From: Latrodectus hesperus
Taxonomy: Eukaryota; Arthropoda; Arachnida; Araneae; Theridiidae
Reading direction: 5' to 3'
Length of the DNA: 64,000 bases
Assembly: GCA_037975125.1 (NCBI GenBank)
Contig: CM075857.1
Coordinates: 40,850,436 to 40,914,435, forward strand
Shown here: piece after piece, positions 50,001 through 62,805 of the stretch
How the letters are laid out: each line of letters starts with the position of its first letter
Position numbering within the stretch: position 1 is the first letter of the stretch
Position numbers and translations under genes: made by a program
The notes under the pieces: model-generated
Told to the model about the DNA's origin: nothing
Database searches by the model: none
Seen by the model: the letters and a program-made list of their open reading frames with translations, nothing else

Positions 50001-50310
50001 GCATAAGTAGCCCCCCACCCTGTCTAGTGGTCAGACTGCCTAACTGCTGATAAGGAGGTCCTGGGTTCGAATCCCTGTTCTGGTATGGACATACTTTCTC
50101 TCTCCATCTATCCTGTCTTCGTCCTTTCCTTGTATGAATGGGGTGTGAATGGTTGCCTACCCTATAAACGGGTACCTATGGCATGTGTGTACTGAGGAAG
50201 TCGGACTCCACACCAAATTACGGTTCAGTTGGAAAAGTGGAGCACAGTGCACCCCATGATGCCAGCCTAACTGGCACAAGACGACAACAACAACAACATT
50301 GTATAAGTAG
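50001..50310 (+). mobile_element. tRNA-derived SINE, (CAA)n tail, family A
   Basis: The element runs 50011-50300 between GCATAAGTAG (50001-50010) and GTATAAGTAG (50301-50310), a 9-of-10 target duplication. A-box TCTAGTGGTCAGACTGCC, B-box GGGTTCGAATCCC, body phrases CCTATAAACGGGTACCTA and TCGGACTCCACACCAAATTA, tail (CAA)n. Same family as the 29537-29838 copy. Confidence 0.9.
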
Positions 50311-50328
50311 TAGCCTGTTATAATATAA

Positions 50329-50331
<3 letters not shown>

Positions 50332-50388
<57 letters not shown>
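50332..50388. repeat. (AT)n microsatellite
   Basis: About 28 AT units, 22 bp after the SINE target duplication. Confidence 0.95.
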
Positions 50389-50391
<3 letters not shown>

Positions 50392-53035
50392 TTTAAATTA
50401 TGCAAATTGTATAATTGCTGAATTACCATAGTAAATGAATTCGAAGTTACGGACCACACTATTAAGTACGAAAATTAACAGTTACTTTTTTTAGCTTCTT
50501 AACGAGTAAATCTGATTTAGCAGTAAACCTGTTTAGTTCTAGGAGATTTACTGTTAGATAGTAGATCGCAATTCTAAAAAGTTATAAATAAAGAAGATAA
50601 CATGTAGAAATAAGTATATTTTGATAATTTCTTACAAAATTATTTATTATCAAAACCTGTATGTATTTCGTCAATATATATTGTTTTTACAACATTTCTT
50701 AAATATTATTAACTACTTCCTATATCGAAATAATTATATTTTGTATTATTTTAATTACATTAATTAAATTGCTTGAATTATTTCAATTTCAAATAAATTT
50801 TTATTAGTTAAAGTTACAAAGCAAAATAATTATGTTTTTCAGCAAGTTATTCAAATTTCGGGTTCCTTTTCCGTTCGATAAAGAGGTGAATTGATTCTAT
50901 TTACCACTGGCATGGGAAACTATCTCCTTGATTGTGACAATGAAAGGCCTTTAAGAGTCATCTACAGAAGTGACAATTCTAGAGAAAATATGTTTAGTAC
51001 TTATTTTTTCGAGACCTTTTATTTATTTATTTTAGATACAAATTGATTACAACATCTACTTAAAATTAACATCATGCTCTTTCCGTTCAATCGAAAATTT
51101 CTTTTTCATAATCAATAATTGAAGTATTTTCTTCACTTCACTTCATTCTGTGAAATGTAAAAGATTGCTCTGTCTGTGAGTTATTCCTCTCTCTCTCTCT
51201 CTTCGAATGCACACATCACCAATACAAATATTTATTTACATTCCAGAAAACAATATCAATCAATCAATCATTTTCGTTTATGACGTATTCTAATTACCAT
51301 ATGAGTGTCTGCTGAGATCACTCTATTTCCACCAGTGATACGTTCTTCATTACAGACAATAACTCCTAAGTAATTGAACTGCCTCTAAATGCCCATCTTC
51401 TTTTGATCGATTGCTTTGAGGAACTCAGATGGGAGTGATTACGGTTGCAGCTAAGAGATTCAGCTCGAACTCACGTGCATTCACTTATGCTGATATTAGT
51501 ATTCATCAAAGAAACAACGAAGAAGAAGGTATTTGTGCGAAATTCATAGTCCAAAATTTAATTTTCGGCTACTAACATATTTAAATATTAAGAAAGTTCA
51601 TTTTGAATGCCTTTCTTCTGACGCTAAAAACGTGACTAATATCACATTTTTCAGGAAAAATTTAAACAAATAATTAAAATATTAACGTAAAAATGTTTTG
51701 ATTACTTTTGATAATTTATTATTTATTACTTATATTAATATTTATATAAAGTATATTAACGTAGTTAATAAAGTAATTTATGACAAATTTTATAATAAAT
51801 TAATAGCTCATTTTATCTACGAATAGTTATAAATAGTTATCATTAAATTAATTATATGAAATAGTTATTATTAATTTTCTGTGTATCAAATTTGATATTT
51901 TTTTTGAACTATTATGAACATCTATCTGTTGAAAAATAAGAAAATGTAAACAATGAAATCTGTAAATTGTGTAAATTTGTTTGTAATTTTGATATTTCTT
52001 TATATATGTTTTGTTGATTAAAATGTCAATCACTTTTTAAACATTATATGTCAGTTTTATTTTATAAGAGACAGAATTCTATCAACATATTAAACGTAAA
52101 AGTGAAATTTTATATAAATATAATTGTTTTAGTAATTTTTGAGTTTCGTATATTTCATTGTAATTTTTAAGAGAAAACTGTTAATAATACATTAATACCA
52201 ATTATCACAGTTTGCAATTATTAAATTATCTATGTGTTTTTTCCCATTGTATGATAGATTTTTGTAACTGGCTATAATTTAAATGAGTTTGAAAAGAAAA
52301 TCTCCAACAATATCATAGCATTTGAATAAAATATTTATTTATCTGCAACATAAAAAAGTTTAACCTCACAAATTTTTATTTTTATTTTATATTTTCTAGG
52401 AATAAAATTATTTATTTAGAAAACGAAGATTATATTATATTATCCTGTTGAATATTGGAATATACATATTTCTCGTTAAAGATTTTGGAATGGCTAAATT
52501 TTTAGAAATATAAATTTTCTTAAAAATTATATATTCCCTTCATTAAAATTATAATCATCGTAAGCTTTAGTAATAGAATTTATTTTTCATTAAACACCGC
52601 GACATCTTAATTTTATTTTCGCTCTTTAATTATAATTATTTCTTTTGACTATTTGATGTTTCTTTATAATAATGCTGTAATAATTTTCAACCAAATAAAA
52701 AGTATTTAATTGAAAGCCTGTTATTACTTTTTTGATAAATTATTCTAGCGAAGCGTTATTGTGTAGGAAACATTTTTATTGTGATGTTTCATGCATAAAA
52801 AATTGAAGATGATGAACTAGAGGAATCACCTGCTAGATCGTTATATAATTAAACAATTGAAAATCAACAAAAGTAACAGACGATAATCTAATGATTATCG
52901 TCTGCTAGGATTATGGAAATCAGTGTCTAACCATGCGTCGCATTTACCAGTATTTTATGACAATCCATTACCTTTTCATAAAAAATCCCTAAAAAATGTG
53001 ATAAATCCCCACCAAATCCTTCTATACTCACTAAC
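50389..53035. other. AT-rich intergenic DNA
   Basis: No gene. A slightly GC-richer patch occurs at about 51280-51500. The hairpin at 52877-52904 is noted separately. Confidence 0.35.
52877..52904. repeat. Perfect 12-bp stem-loop
   Basis: CAGACGATAATC pairs exactly with GATTATCGTCTG across a 4-nt TAAT loop. Confidence 0.9.
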
Positions 53036-53420
53036 TGAGAGTGAACTTGCTCAGTCTACACTATAAACTGTTTCACCCTGTCCACTTCTGTCAGCAAACA
53101 GAAGTGAAATATCTCCCCCCCCCCGATTGGGTGAGGGGTAGAGAATGATGAGAGCGCTCTCTCCTCAAATGCAAAAACAAAAAAATGTGCAGCCCTCCAG
53201 TGAGTCATGGTTATGGGTACGGGGTGGAAGCGCCCTTTGTCTTTCTGGAGGATGGGGTGGGGGTGCAGAAGTCGTTTGATAGGATTTATCATTCTGAAAA
53301 GGGTGAGTGGACGACTCATGGACGTATAATAGGCGCCATGGAGTTTTTATTTACTGACAGGGGGCACCTAATGGATTAAAGGTAATTTATAGCGGCCCGT
53401 ACAGTCTTCCCGCCAAGAGG
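53036..53420. other. GC-rich island, candidate regulatory element
   Basis: It contains the paired homeodomain-like site TAATGGATTA near 53370 and several TTTAT cores near the GGCGCCATGG at about 53332. Frames are open on both strands, and a donor-like AAAAGG/GTGAGT occurs at about 53300. Coding cannot be excluded, but no domain is recognised. Confidence 0.3.
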
Positions 53421-53883
53421 AAAATAAGTGTTTCCATGTTAAGACAGCACGGAATGTTATATTCAATTATGATCCGAGTATGGGTATTTATTTCGATTTA
53501 TTTATTCCCTCGCCTGCGAAAAAATCCCTATTTGTGAGAGCGTGGGGAGGGGAAATAGTTCTGAAATGATATGTTTCGCTTTTGTTGAATAACTTTATAA
53601 AATGATATCTTTACTTTCCTTTCGTATCAATATTTACCTTTTGAATATTATTATTCAATTCGAACACGTGTTAATTTTCCTTCCATTTAGAATTTAAGGG
53701 CATACATTAATTTGCTGATGGTTAATAAATTCCATGTTAGAGAGTTCTGTAATAATTTTGTATTATTCCTTTCTCTTAAATCCTAGACAGAGATTGTTAG
53801 TTTGTTTCTCACTCTGAGAGAAGCATTTTTTCACACAGCAAGACTTTCCCACCGTGACCAATGATTTAATACAGATTCTGAAC

Positions 53884-53887
<4 letters not shown>

Positions 53888-53947
<60 letters not shown>
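53888..53947. repeat. (AT)n microsatellite
   Basis: About 30 AT units abutting a SINE-like sequence. Confidence 0.95.
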
Positions 53948-53948
<1 letters not shown>

Positions 53949-54185
53949 CCACACTACAAGTTGGAATCGAGCCTGCGAGCTGTTGTAATGCAGGCCTAAC
54001 GCATCCATTCACCTAAAGCCAAGCTCTTTAGAATGGAATGTCCCGGATTCGACTGTTGATCTACGGAGGATCGAAGGTGCATTACTGCCTGCACATTTAA
54101 AATGGTCAGTGGTTGGAAGTAACCGTATTTCCCTCGGACGACTAGAGAATACGGCTATGAAAAATCTTCGTAAATATCTGGAGCA
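53948..54185 (-). mobile_element. Probable tRNA-derived SINE
   Basis: On the minus strand a B-box GGCTCGATTCCA lies at about 53972-53961 and an A-box-like TTTAGGTGAATGG lies upstream. The adjoining (AT)n array would be the tail. A second B-box-like GGATTCGACTG on the plus strand at about 54045 suggests that two diverged copies may meet head to head. Orientation is uncertain. Confidence 0.4.
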
Positions 54186-57100
54186 AAATTTAATCGGATT
54201 ATAATAATATTAAATTAATTACAAGTAATAAGTTTAATTTAATTTTATTTTATTAATTAATTTATTTATTTTTATTTAGTTATTTAGTTTTTATTTTATT
54301 TTATTTATTCATTCATTTTGCATTTCTTCGCGAATTGCCTATTGTCAATATCGAAAAGTCCAGAAATACATTCCCTCCCTCTTACAAAATACATTAAAAT
54401 TAACCGTTTTTAAATTAGTAGTGATAACGATAAATCATAATGGTTTTTCTCCTATGTTTTATAAAACCCTTATCAACATTTCGATATTAAATGTTTATTT
54501 TCACTTAACGTGGTAAATAGAGACATAGAATGATTAACAGGCTAAAGGTTAACGAATTAAAAAAACTCGAAAACAAACAAAAAATGCATGACGAATGAAA
54601 GATGTAATACCTAAAAACAATGTGACAGCTCCATTTGTCACAGCCTAAATTTCACTTTATAGAATGTAAGACCTTATCACAGTGACGTCATTAAGCATAT
54701 TTTATTCGAAATGTGAAATGCTATCTTTTTTTTTATCAGATTAGTTTTAGCTGGATTCTGGACATTAAATTTCATCACTTATCATTATTACAACAAAGTT
54801 ACTTTTTTCGAAGCTAGAAGTGATAAGGAGAGGGATATAAATAACAACACATTAATAAAAGAATTCCTTGTCATACTTAATTTTTTAGCTTAACTAAATA
54901 TAATTGATATAAAGAATAGACATGCTTCGCAATTATTTTTTGACCCATTTATATGATGTAAAATGCAACGTAATGCATCTAAATTCTAATTGAATACTTT
55001 ACAAAGAAATATATAAATTTATTATTCTATATGCCTGATCATTTATTTTTCAAATCATATTGCCTTGGTTTGAAGAAGCAATAGCTTCAGCCGATTTAAG
55101 AACCAGTTGCCTACAAACTTGTCACAATGAAAATTATTTCAATACTATCTTTTTTCTCTTCTTATTAATTAAATTTTAAAAAAATATAGACTACTAAAAC
55201 ATTATTTATTTTTTATAAAAACCTTTGATATAGGAATTACAATTGGAATAATATATAACTCCCTATTTAAATAAATTAGGGAACTTAACATTTACTGAAG
55301 TTAGGAAATTATTCAAAATAATTTTAATATTATTATCATCAGAAATTTTATTTTTTACTGGAAAATGATTTCTTAATCCACTAAAGAATTATTTCTAATT
55401 ATAAAGTAATTTTTAAAAATAAATAAACTTTGGTTATATCTTTACAAAATTACTTTATTTAAAATTAATTTATTTTTAAAAAAAAGATGAATTTTTTATT
55501 ACTTTACTTTTTTTAAAATTTACGATACATTGCTTAAAAGTATAATCAAAACCTGTTTCTGAAGAGGTATATATATATATAAAAATTGCTCACAAACACA
55601 GAAATTATTGTAACCACAAGATGAAACAACATATTTCATTTAATTGCGGGCATCTTTACATTTTTACAATTTTGATTATTCAGTTATGATGGATTTTTAG
55701 ATTTTCTGGATTAATATCGGCCATCATACGCCATTTTGTTTTACTAAAATTCACCAATGTGAATTCTTGACTTGATATAAGACAAAAAATAAATAAATAA
55801 ATCATTTATATTTATTAACTCTTTAATTAAGGTTTAAAAAAGTAACACAATAATTTTCGTTGTCATACACATTATGTGAATAGTTATATTTCTTTTTTTC
55901 GACAGAAGATTATATATTTATAAATTTACAAGCAGACGAGGAAACTGTGATTTTTTTATATATCTACGAATAAGTGTACATTTAAAAATTCAAGACTATC
56001 ACTAATAAATGACGAGCAATTTTTAAACAAATGTTGATGTAATATCATTTTGTCAAAAAAAAAAAAGAAAAGAAAAGAAAAAATAATAAACAGACAATAT
56101 TTCCTAAATAGTGTCAAAGTTTGTATACCAGAGTAAAACGACACGCGTCGCCACACCTGTAAATGAATAGGGAACATCGTTCTTTTCTTTGTTGAAAACG
56201 ATTTCAAAACTAAGTAAATATAATTTATCACATCGGAAAAATATCGTTTGAGTACAGGTATTGAGATAATGAGGTTCTTCATGTTTGGAAAAATTGCATT
56301 AATGCGTTTAATTATATTTTATTACTTACATATTTATATATCTATATTTGATAATGAAAACGATTTTATAAATAGACTCTCATCCAAAATTGAGCTTGAA
56401 GATTAAAACAAAGTTTTGTAAATATTGAGCAAATAATTTATATTCAGAAATGGGAAAACAAATGTAAAGCTAAAATATAGTGGCACATCCCATATTTCAG
56501 TAAACAGTTATAACAATCAATCTCCGTGTTTAAGAATATAAGAAATACAACAATCATATTAGTATCTATTTGCTAATGTAATATTCTTTATTTATTTATA
56601 TCTACTATTATAGATTCTAATATATTGCATATGTGAAAGAATTTTTAACTTATTACAAAATTTATTATTATTTTTAGTTCTCAAGAACATTTAATAAATC
56701 CTTTTTTTTCTTTTTTAATTCTAATTTGGAGAAATCTGTATGAACTATAGATATTTACAAGAACATCTGTTGATATTGCTTGTGAGCAAAATATTAATAT
56801 AATTGAAAAGACAAAAAAAAATCATTTTTATTTTTAAATATATTATTTTTTATAAAAATAATAGTTGATGTACTTCTGTAATCGTTGTGTTACAACAATT
56901 ACTTTATATTATTTCTTAACTACAAGATGTTTCTCTCAGTTTAAGATATTTAAGAATCAATATCAGCCAGAGAATTGGAATCTATTGAAATGTTTTGAAT
57001 AAAAGAAATGAAAAATTATCTTTTTTAGAATAATTTTGATAGCATAAGAATATTCTCATTGGAAAAACGCAATTTATTACCCAGTTATATATTCTTCGTG

Positions 57101-57500
57101 AGTTAGAAAGGAATATAGCTCTGATTTGAATGCAATTTTCTCTATTTTTTTTTTTCAAATTATGCTGTTAAGCAACTCATAAATAATAATTAATATGCAA
57201 TGTTTTATACACATATACTTTTAGAAATCGAACTTATACGCCATTTTTACTTCTATACCATATTATTCCTATGACTTTAAATTAAAGCCTCGTAGCTTTA
57301 ATGATTAAGTGTGAGTTTAATATGGGAAAATTCATAGAAAATGTGTGGGCAAAAGAAATAATATACTTTGTTTTATTATAATTATTCTATTAATATAGCT
57401 CTTCAACACTTAATTAAATAAATAAATTTTAAACGGCATAGTTTATTAAAGAAACAACAATCGAAAATCCACCACAGAAACAAACACAAAAGGTAAATAA
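54186..57500. other. AT-rich intergenic DNA
   Basis: (TTTA)-type low complexity occurs at about 54240-54320. No gene recognised. Confidence 0.35.
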
Positions 57501-57530
57501 ATACACCATGAGCATAAACACAACACTTAC

Positions 57531-57584
57531 GCGTATCAAATGAAATGTCCTCCTTTAGCTTAAACCAGCTGTCGCGCATTCCAG
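57531..57584 (-). CDS. Candidate small exon, possible alternative first exon
   Basis: A strong donor GC/GTAAGTG at 57530 ends an open minus-strand stretch that reads MRDSWFKLKEDISFDT from an ATG at 57579. That ATG has G at -3. If an acceptor at GCGCAG is used, the exon is 54 nt and phase 1 at both ends. If the ATG is an initiator, it is a first coding exon ending in phase 1. Phase 1 is what exon 2 of the SERTA gene needs. No family is recognised in these 16 residues. Confidence 0.35.
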
Positions 57585-57610
57585 CTGCGCAATACAGCAA
57601 TTTCCCTTAT

Positions 57611-59126
57611 TTTCTCCCTATAGGTATAATCGTCAATAATTGCTTAAGTGTGTTTATGGGGGAAAAATGAAATAAAAAATAGGCGCATTTTTTCTCATTC
57701 TATCATTTAAATTTTGATGTTTTCAAACTGTCTTATATTAAATGAAATTTCCAACATTTATAATGTCTATTTTTATCATTTATTACTTAGAGAGATTTGT
57801 GCGATTTGATATAATTTAATATCAAATTTTGCTTATGCGCCTCTGCAGAATATTTTTTACACTTTTGAGGGGGAAGGGGAATTGACGCCGTTATAGAGGG
57901 AGAATGTTGCAATTCTTAAAAATCCCATATTTCAGTAATTTACGTATGATAAAAAAATTGATAACAACGTAAAAGTATATAAAATTCATTTTTTTAATAA
58001 TATATCATTTCTCTATTTAAAATAGATTTTTTACAAAACATGTCTTGAAAAATGTAGCTATATGAAGTTGCCATATTTACAGGTAATAATAAAAGTATTC
58101 CAGCTGTCAAAGTTTTTTTTCCCTGTAATGAATCTCTTTTTTTTGTCAATAAAGCTTCGTTTTAAAGAATGGAATTATGAAAAAATTTAATTACTGATTG
58201 AATTTCATCGCCTAATAATAAAATATTCAATGTAATAAAAGAAGGATTAAATAATTGTTCAAGTACGTAATTGATTTTGGAATAATGTAATTAAAAATAA
58301 ATTCTAGTTTTATTGCTTCTGTAACATAACCTTTTTTCATCAACATAAATAAATACAACACGAACATAGAAAGAAAAATAAAAGGAACAAACCTTATACT
58401 TTATTAAACAATATACTATTCCAGTTATATATAACTACTCGAGAATCTAATAAGTTTTATATTTCTTTCAGATTAATAAATTATGAGTAATTATAGCTAT
58501 TATTTATACATTTAAGATATTAAAAATATCATGTATTTTTAAATTTATTGTAAAAAAAAAAGAATACGAGATCAGACAGATTTTTGAGACCCAGTAGAGA
58601 TAGGTAATTTGTTTTATTCTTTCAAGTTCCTCCGCAGCTGAGTGTTGCCAATGTTCAACCAATTTTTATTGTTCAACAAACCCATTTTTTGGATTATGAA
58701 TGTCTTTAAAGCCATTTTTATTGTATTAGTAGATCTTGAACTCTCCTATTGCAGAACAGCTGTTGTCTGCATCGACACCTGGGAAGAATTCTCTCGTTTT
58801 GTTTATTTTTGACTGAGTCATCATTTAAAGTTTTTGCTCATTTTAAATGCTTGTATAAAAATATGTCAGTTTATGCACCTGTAGTTGGCTAAGACGATTT
58901 TATTAATTTTGTGTAAATGATTACACACAGATTCCATTTGTATGCCTATTAACATTAATGAGAGCATATATAGTTATGGATTATTTATTCAATTTTGTGA
59001 AAAATATGGAAATTAGCAGCTACTGATATAACTCCAATTATGAAACTTTCTTATTTTTCATTAAAAATAATTAATTTATGTCAAGGGATTTTTTCCTATT
59101 TTTATTTCCTTTCACAGTAAAAGTTT

Positions 59127-59130
<4 letters not shown>
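57611..59130. other. Intergenic DNA
   Basis: AT-rich. A GC-richer patch at about 58600-58800 has E-boxes CAGCTG and CACCTG (58758-58780) and may be regulatory. No gene. Confidence 0.3.

Positions 59131-59198
<68 letters not shown>
59131..59198. repeat. (AT)n microsatellite
   Basis: About 33 AT units immediately upstream of a SINE. Confidence 0.95.
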
Positions 59199-59201
<3 letters not shown>

Positions 59202-59215
59202 TACATGCATACATA

Positions 59216-59500
59216 TATGCTGACCGATTGCTAAGTGGTTAGCGTTCCTGACTCCTCAGCTGTGGGTCCCGGGTTTGAATCCCGGTTCGGGCATGGATGT
59301 TACTTTCTTTCTCTGTCCTTTCTTCTGTGATGATGTATGAATGTGGCCCACCCTATGAACGGGTTTGTGGTGGTATGGCGCGGGCAACGCTACACGCCTT
59401 CGTGACTTGGTTCACAGGTACCCGCTGGGTAACGACAAATGAGTAGCAGTTTCTTGCCATGTTATGGCATAGGGTTCGTCACCCAAGTACCCACCGTTGA
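59216..59500 (+). mobile_element. tRNA-derived SINE between (AT)n arrays
   Basis: A-box GATTGCTAAGTGGTTAGCG (about 59226) and B-box GGGTTTGAATCCC (about 59271). Its start of body (GGGCATGGATGT, CTTTCTTTCTCT) resembles family A, but the 3' half differs and includes GGCGCGGGCAACGC. (AT)n lies on both sides. Confidence 0.75.
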
Positions 59501-59767
<267 letters not shown>

Positions 59768-59774
59768 TCAAGAG

Positions 59775-60660
59775 TTAAAAAATTTAGTTTTAACTATTTG
59801 TACATGACAATTTTTTTTGTATTTGAATACATTATTCTATGTATTTCACTTAAAAGTGAAGTGCTTTGAAAAAATAAATTATAAAAAATAAAGAAAGATC
59901 TAAATTTACATGACATACAGTGTTTTCGAAATAAATTATTCCTTTAAATTGAATTAGTGTCAATTAATTAACAAAATCAAGAGTTTTTTTTTTAAAATAC
60001 AATTAGTTAAGAATATTATTAAGTTATATAAATAACATTTTTATTTATTTTTAATTCTCTTTGATGCACTGTGTTTCCACTTTTTTTAAACAATTTTATC
60101 CCGCATTTCAACATTTAAGAGAGTTTATTTAATTTCATTTAGATCCTTTTTAATATTCTTTCTTTTTTTTTCGAATAGAATGCTAAATACTCATTTACAT
60201 ATGATTTCACAACCGTTAATCGATTCTGCTTATTTGATTTCCTTCTAGAATGCTTAGTTGCAGTAAATGGTCCAATAACATCAAGGAGAAATCGGCACAT
60301 TTAAAAAAAAAGATTCCATTTTGAGAATTGCCTGAAGAGGAATGGATCGGAAAAAGGACGCTGTGTACTTGGCTTTTTTGTGATTCTTCTTTTAAATGTT
60401 TTTCCAATGAAAAAAAGAAAATGAGAAATCAGTTTGAGTTATATACTCTATAAATCTCCCGGAATTTGTAAAACTCTCCTGTAAGCTTAAGAAGAATTAT
60501 TTATGCCTAGTAGTCAGTGTTGCGAAATAGTATGTTGCCATCGAAGTTTAACGATTATTTTTTTAATTGTATATTTGAATTTTATTACTACTCAAATACT
60601 TCAATTATAAATCCTATTTATTTATAATGGAAGTATTTCAGTTTGTTAACTATTAATTCT
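59775..60660. other. AT-rich intergenic DNA
   Basis: Nothing recognised. Confidence 0.4.
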
Positions 60661-60666
60661 AGAAGT

Positions 60667-60939
60667 TGTGAGGGCGCGCCAGTCAGTCACACATGCGAAA
60701 GCGTGGGCGAGGAGGAGAAGGAACAGTGAATTGGTATGAGGAGGGGTAGCGAAACTCCCACTCCGAGACGATGAGAAATATATGTATTTCAAAATGTATA
60801 TGTATCTATAATTTATGTTTGTGTATGTTAATATAAAATAAATGAGTCATCAGAAATTACTTGTTAATTTTCATGTTAATATCGCAATTGTAGTTTGCAG
60901 CTCAGAAACATAACGAGAACCACGCCGCGTTATGTTACA
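60667..60939 (+). mobile_element. Probable solo LTR
   Basis: The 273-bp block starts TGTGAGGGCGCGCC and ends GTTATGTTACA, with TG...CA termini. It is flanked by GAAGT (60662-60666) and GTAGT (60940-60944), a 4-of-5 target duplication. It has a GC-rich 5' part, AATAAA near 60837, and an EGR/Zif-type GCGTGGGCG at 60701-60709. No internal retrotransposon genes are nearby. Family (Gypsy or BEL/Pao) undetermined. Confidence 0.45.
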
Positions 60940-60944
60940 GTAGT

Positions 60945-61246
60945 GTAAAGATATGGTTGATTTTTAAGGAAAAAAATTCCTATTTAAAATATTTTACAAT
61001 AAGAAGAAATTATCACCATACCCGCAAGTGTTAGTACTATAAGACACAATACAGCATTATATTGTTTTGAGTTACATGAGAAAATAACTACTTTAAATTC
61101 CGCTCCAATCATAGAATTAACAATTTGCTTTTTAAGCAATTATTTAACAACCGGAATTTATTATTTTACCTTTCAGCACTACGTTTTAATTATTTTTTTT
61201 TTGAACTTCATCACGGGAAATACATAACAAATTCAAAAAAATTATT
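60945..61246. other. AT-rich intergenic DNA
   Basis: Nothing recognised. Confidence 0.4.
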
Positions 61247-61436
61247 TCGTATACGAGAAATTTTATTTAATTTTAAAATTTTATCTTAAATATATATATA
61301 TATTTATATTTATATTTAAGATAAAATTTTAAAATTAAATAAAATTTCGTATACAATATTTATATATATATATATAACTTTATATATATATATATTTATA
61401 TATATATATAATATATTATATATATATATAATATTT
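61247..61436. repeat. Long inverted repeat followed by AT-rich array
   Basis: Arms of about 44 bp (left from 61249, right ending about 61354) both begin GTATACGA and continue AATTTTATTTAATTTTAAAA, separated by a short AT spacer. The only difference is a 2-nt indel near the tips. An (AT)n-rich array continues to 61436. Confidence 0.88.
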
Positions 61437-61884
61437 ATGTAGTATTGTGTGTGAGCTCTTGAAATACTTAAATAATTTATTACTTATAACTAAATAAAAA
61501 AGCAGATGATTTATATGGAAAAAAATTGATATTTATTTTAATATAAATAAAATTCTCTAAACTTTAGTACACTTAAAAATATTAAAAACACTTACAAAAT
61601 TGTGTATATATTTTTATAGATTCAAATAAATGTTTTCTTTCACATTTATAAATAGTTCAATATTCTTATCAAAATTTCAGAACATTAACGTGCATACAAA
61701 TATATATTTCTGACTTAAAATGTATGTATACTGAAACATATATATAATACACAAAATAAGAAATTTGATAAGGTACTGTAATTAGCCTAACAGGGAATAT
61801 ATTTGTATGACTCTCTTTAACATATATTATACTAATTTTATGAAAAACTTTAGCATGTCATGATATATATTTAAATATTTGAGA

Positions 61885-62015
61885 CCCAGTAATATCTCAA
61901 GCACCCACCCCGATAGACATGCATGCAGAAAACTTGACAATCATCCCCTATTGTTCCTCACTTACTAGGATCGAATTCAAAGCATCGCAGTCATACTATT
62001 AAGCCCCAGTGTGTT
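61885..62015 (-). mobile_element. Diverged SINE fragment
   Basis: The minus strand has a B-box-like GAATTCGATCCTAG (about 61983-61970) and body words matching the 45473-45830 SINE (AGCACCCACC, ATACATGCAG-type). Truncated and decayed. Confidence 0.45.
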
Positions 62016-62079
62016 CAAAATATGAAATTTAGACTCTGCGTAACATACAGCATAGTCGTTATTGACATCTGTTCGTATT

Positions 62080-62285
62080 GCCTTTGCAAGGGATTTTCCA
62101 TGAACAATGGTATGAATTCGTCTAAGGTAGGAAAATCCGGAAAACTCTTAAGCACCCACACAGATAAATATACGTTCAAAAAGCAGTAACGCAATATTTT
62201 TCATTATTTAACAGTGACTACAACCAAACTTGAGGTATCCCAATCTGAAGACTGCAGTTGTACTACTAGACCAACATAAGATCAA
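62080..62285 (-). mobile_element. Diverged SINE fragment
   Basis: The minus-strand head has A-box-like GGTCTAGTAGTACAACTG near 62270. The plus strand shows TCCGGAAAACTCTTAAGCAC near 62140, matching the complement of the 45473-45830 SINE body. The B-box is weak. Confidence 0.45.
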
Positions 62286-62583
62286 ACTATGAAATTGGAA
62301 CAAAGATTTATGCAGTAAATTAAAGCTAGCAAAAAAATTTCAACTTTTAATGCATTGAGAAAATCAATGTGTTGACAAGATCACTTAATGCAATACTGTT
62401 TTTTTTTCTGCAAATAAAGTAATTACAATTATTCATCAGTCTTGAATTTGTGTATGGTTTGATAGAAAATAACTGATTTTTGGAAATCATGACATCCTTA
62501 TTCAGTTTTTTGTACATAGTAAAATTTTGAACATATTTCTTCAATATCGACAAATAAAACCGATGAATTTAGTCTACATATGT

Positions 62584-62805
62584 ATCCTGATTTCGGTGGT
62601 ATCGCTTCATGCTCGCAAACACGGGTCCGATGTTCGATCCTCGGGCAAGGTTCACTCAACATTTCATTTTTTCAGTGGGTGATAAAACTGAGTACCAAAC
62701 ATGTTTGAGAACTAAACATTCGGGGTCTCGCGTTAGGCTGACTCAACTGTGACATAAGCTTCGCAGCCCCGGACTTGGCCTCGAAATCAGATATAAGCAC
62801 AACTG
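62584..62805 (+). mobile_element. tRNA-derived SINE
   Basis: A-box-like GGTGGTATCGCTTC (about 62596) and B-box TGTTCGATCCTCG (about 62631) precede a 170-bp body with GAGTACCAAACATG and GGGGTCTCGCG. No frame. Ends approximate. Confidence 0.6.
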
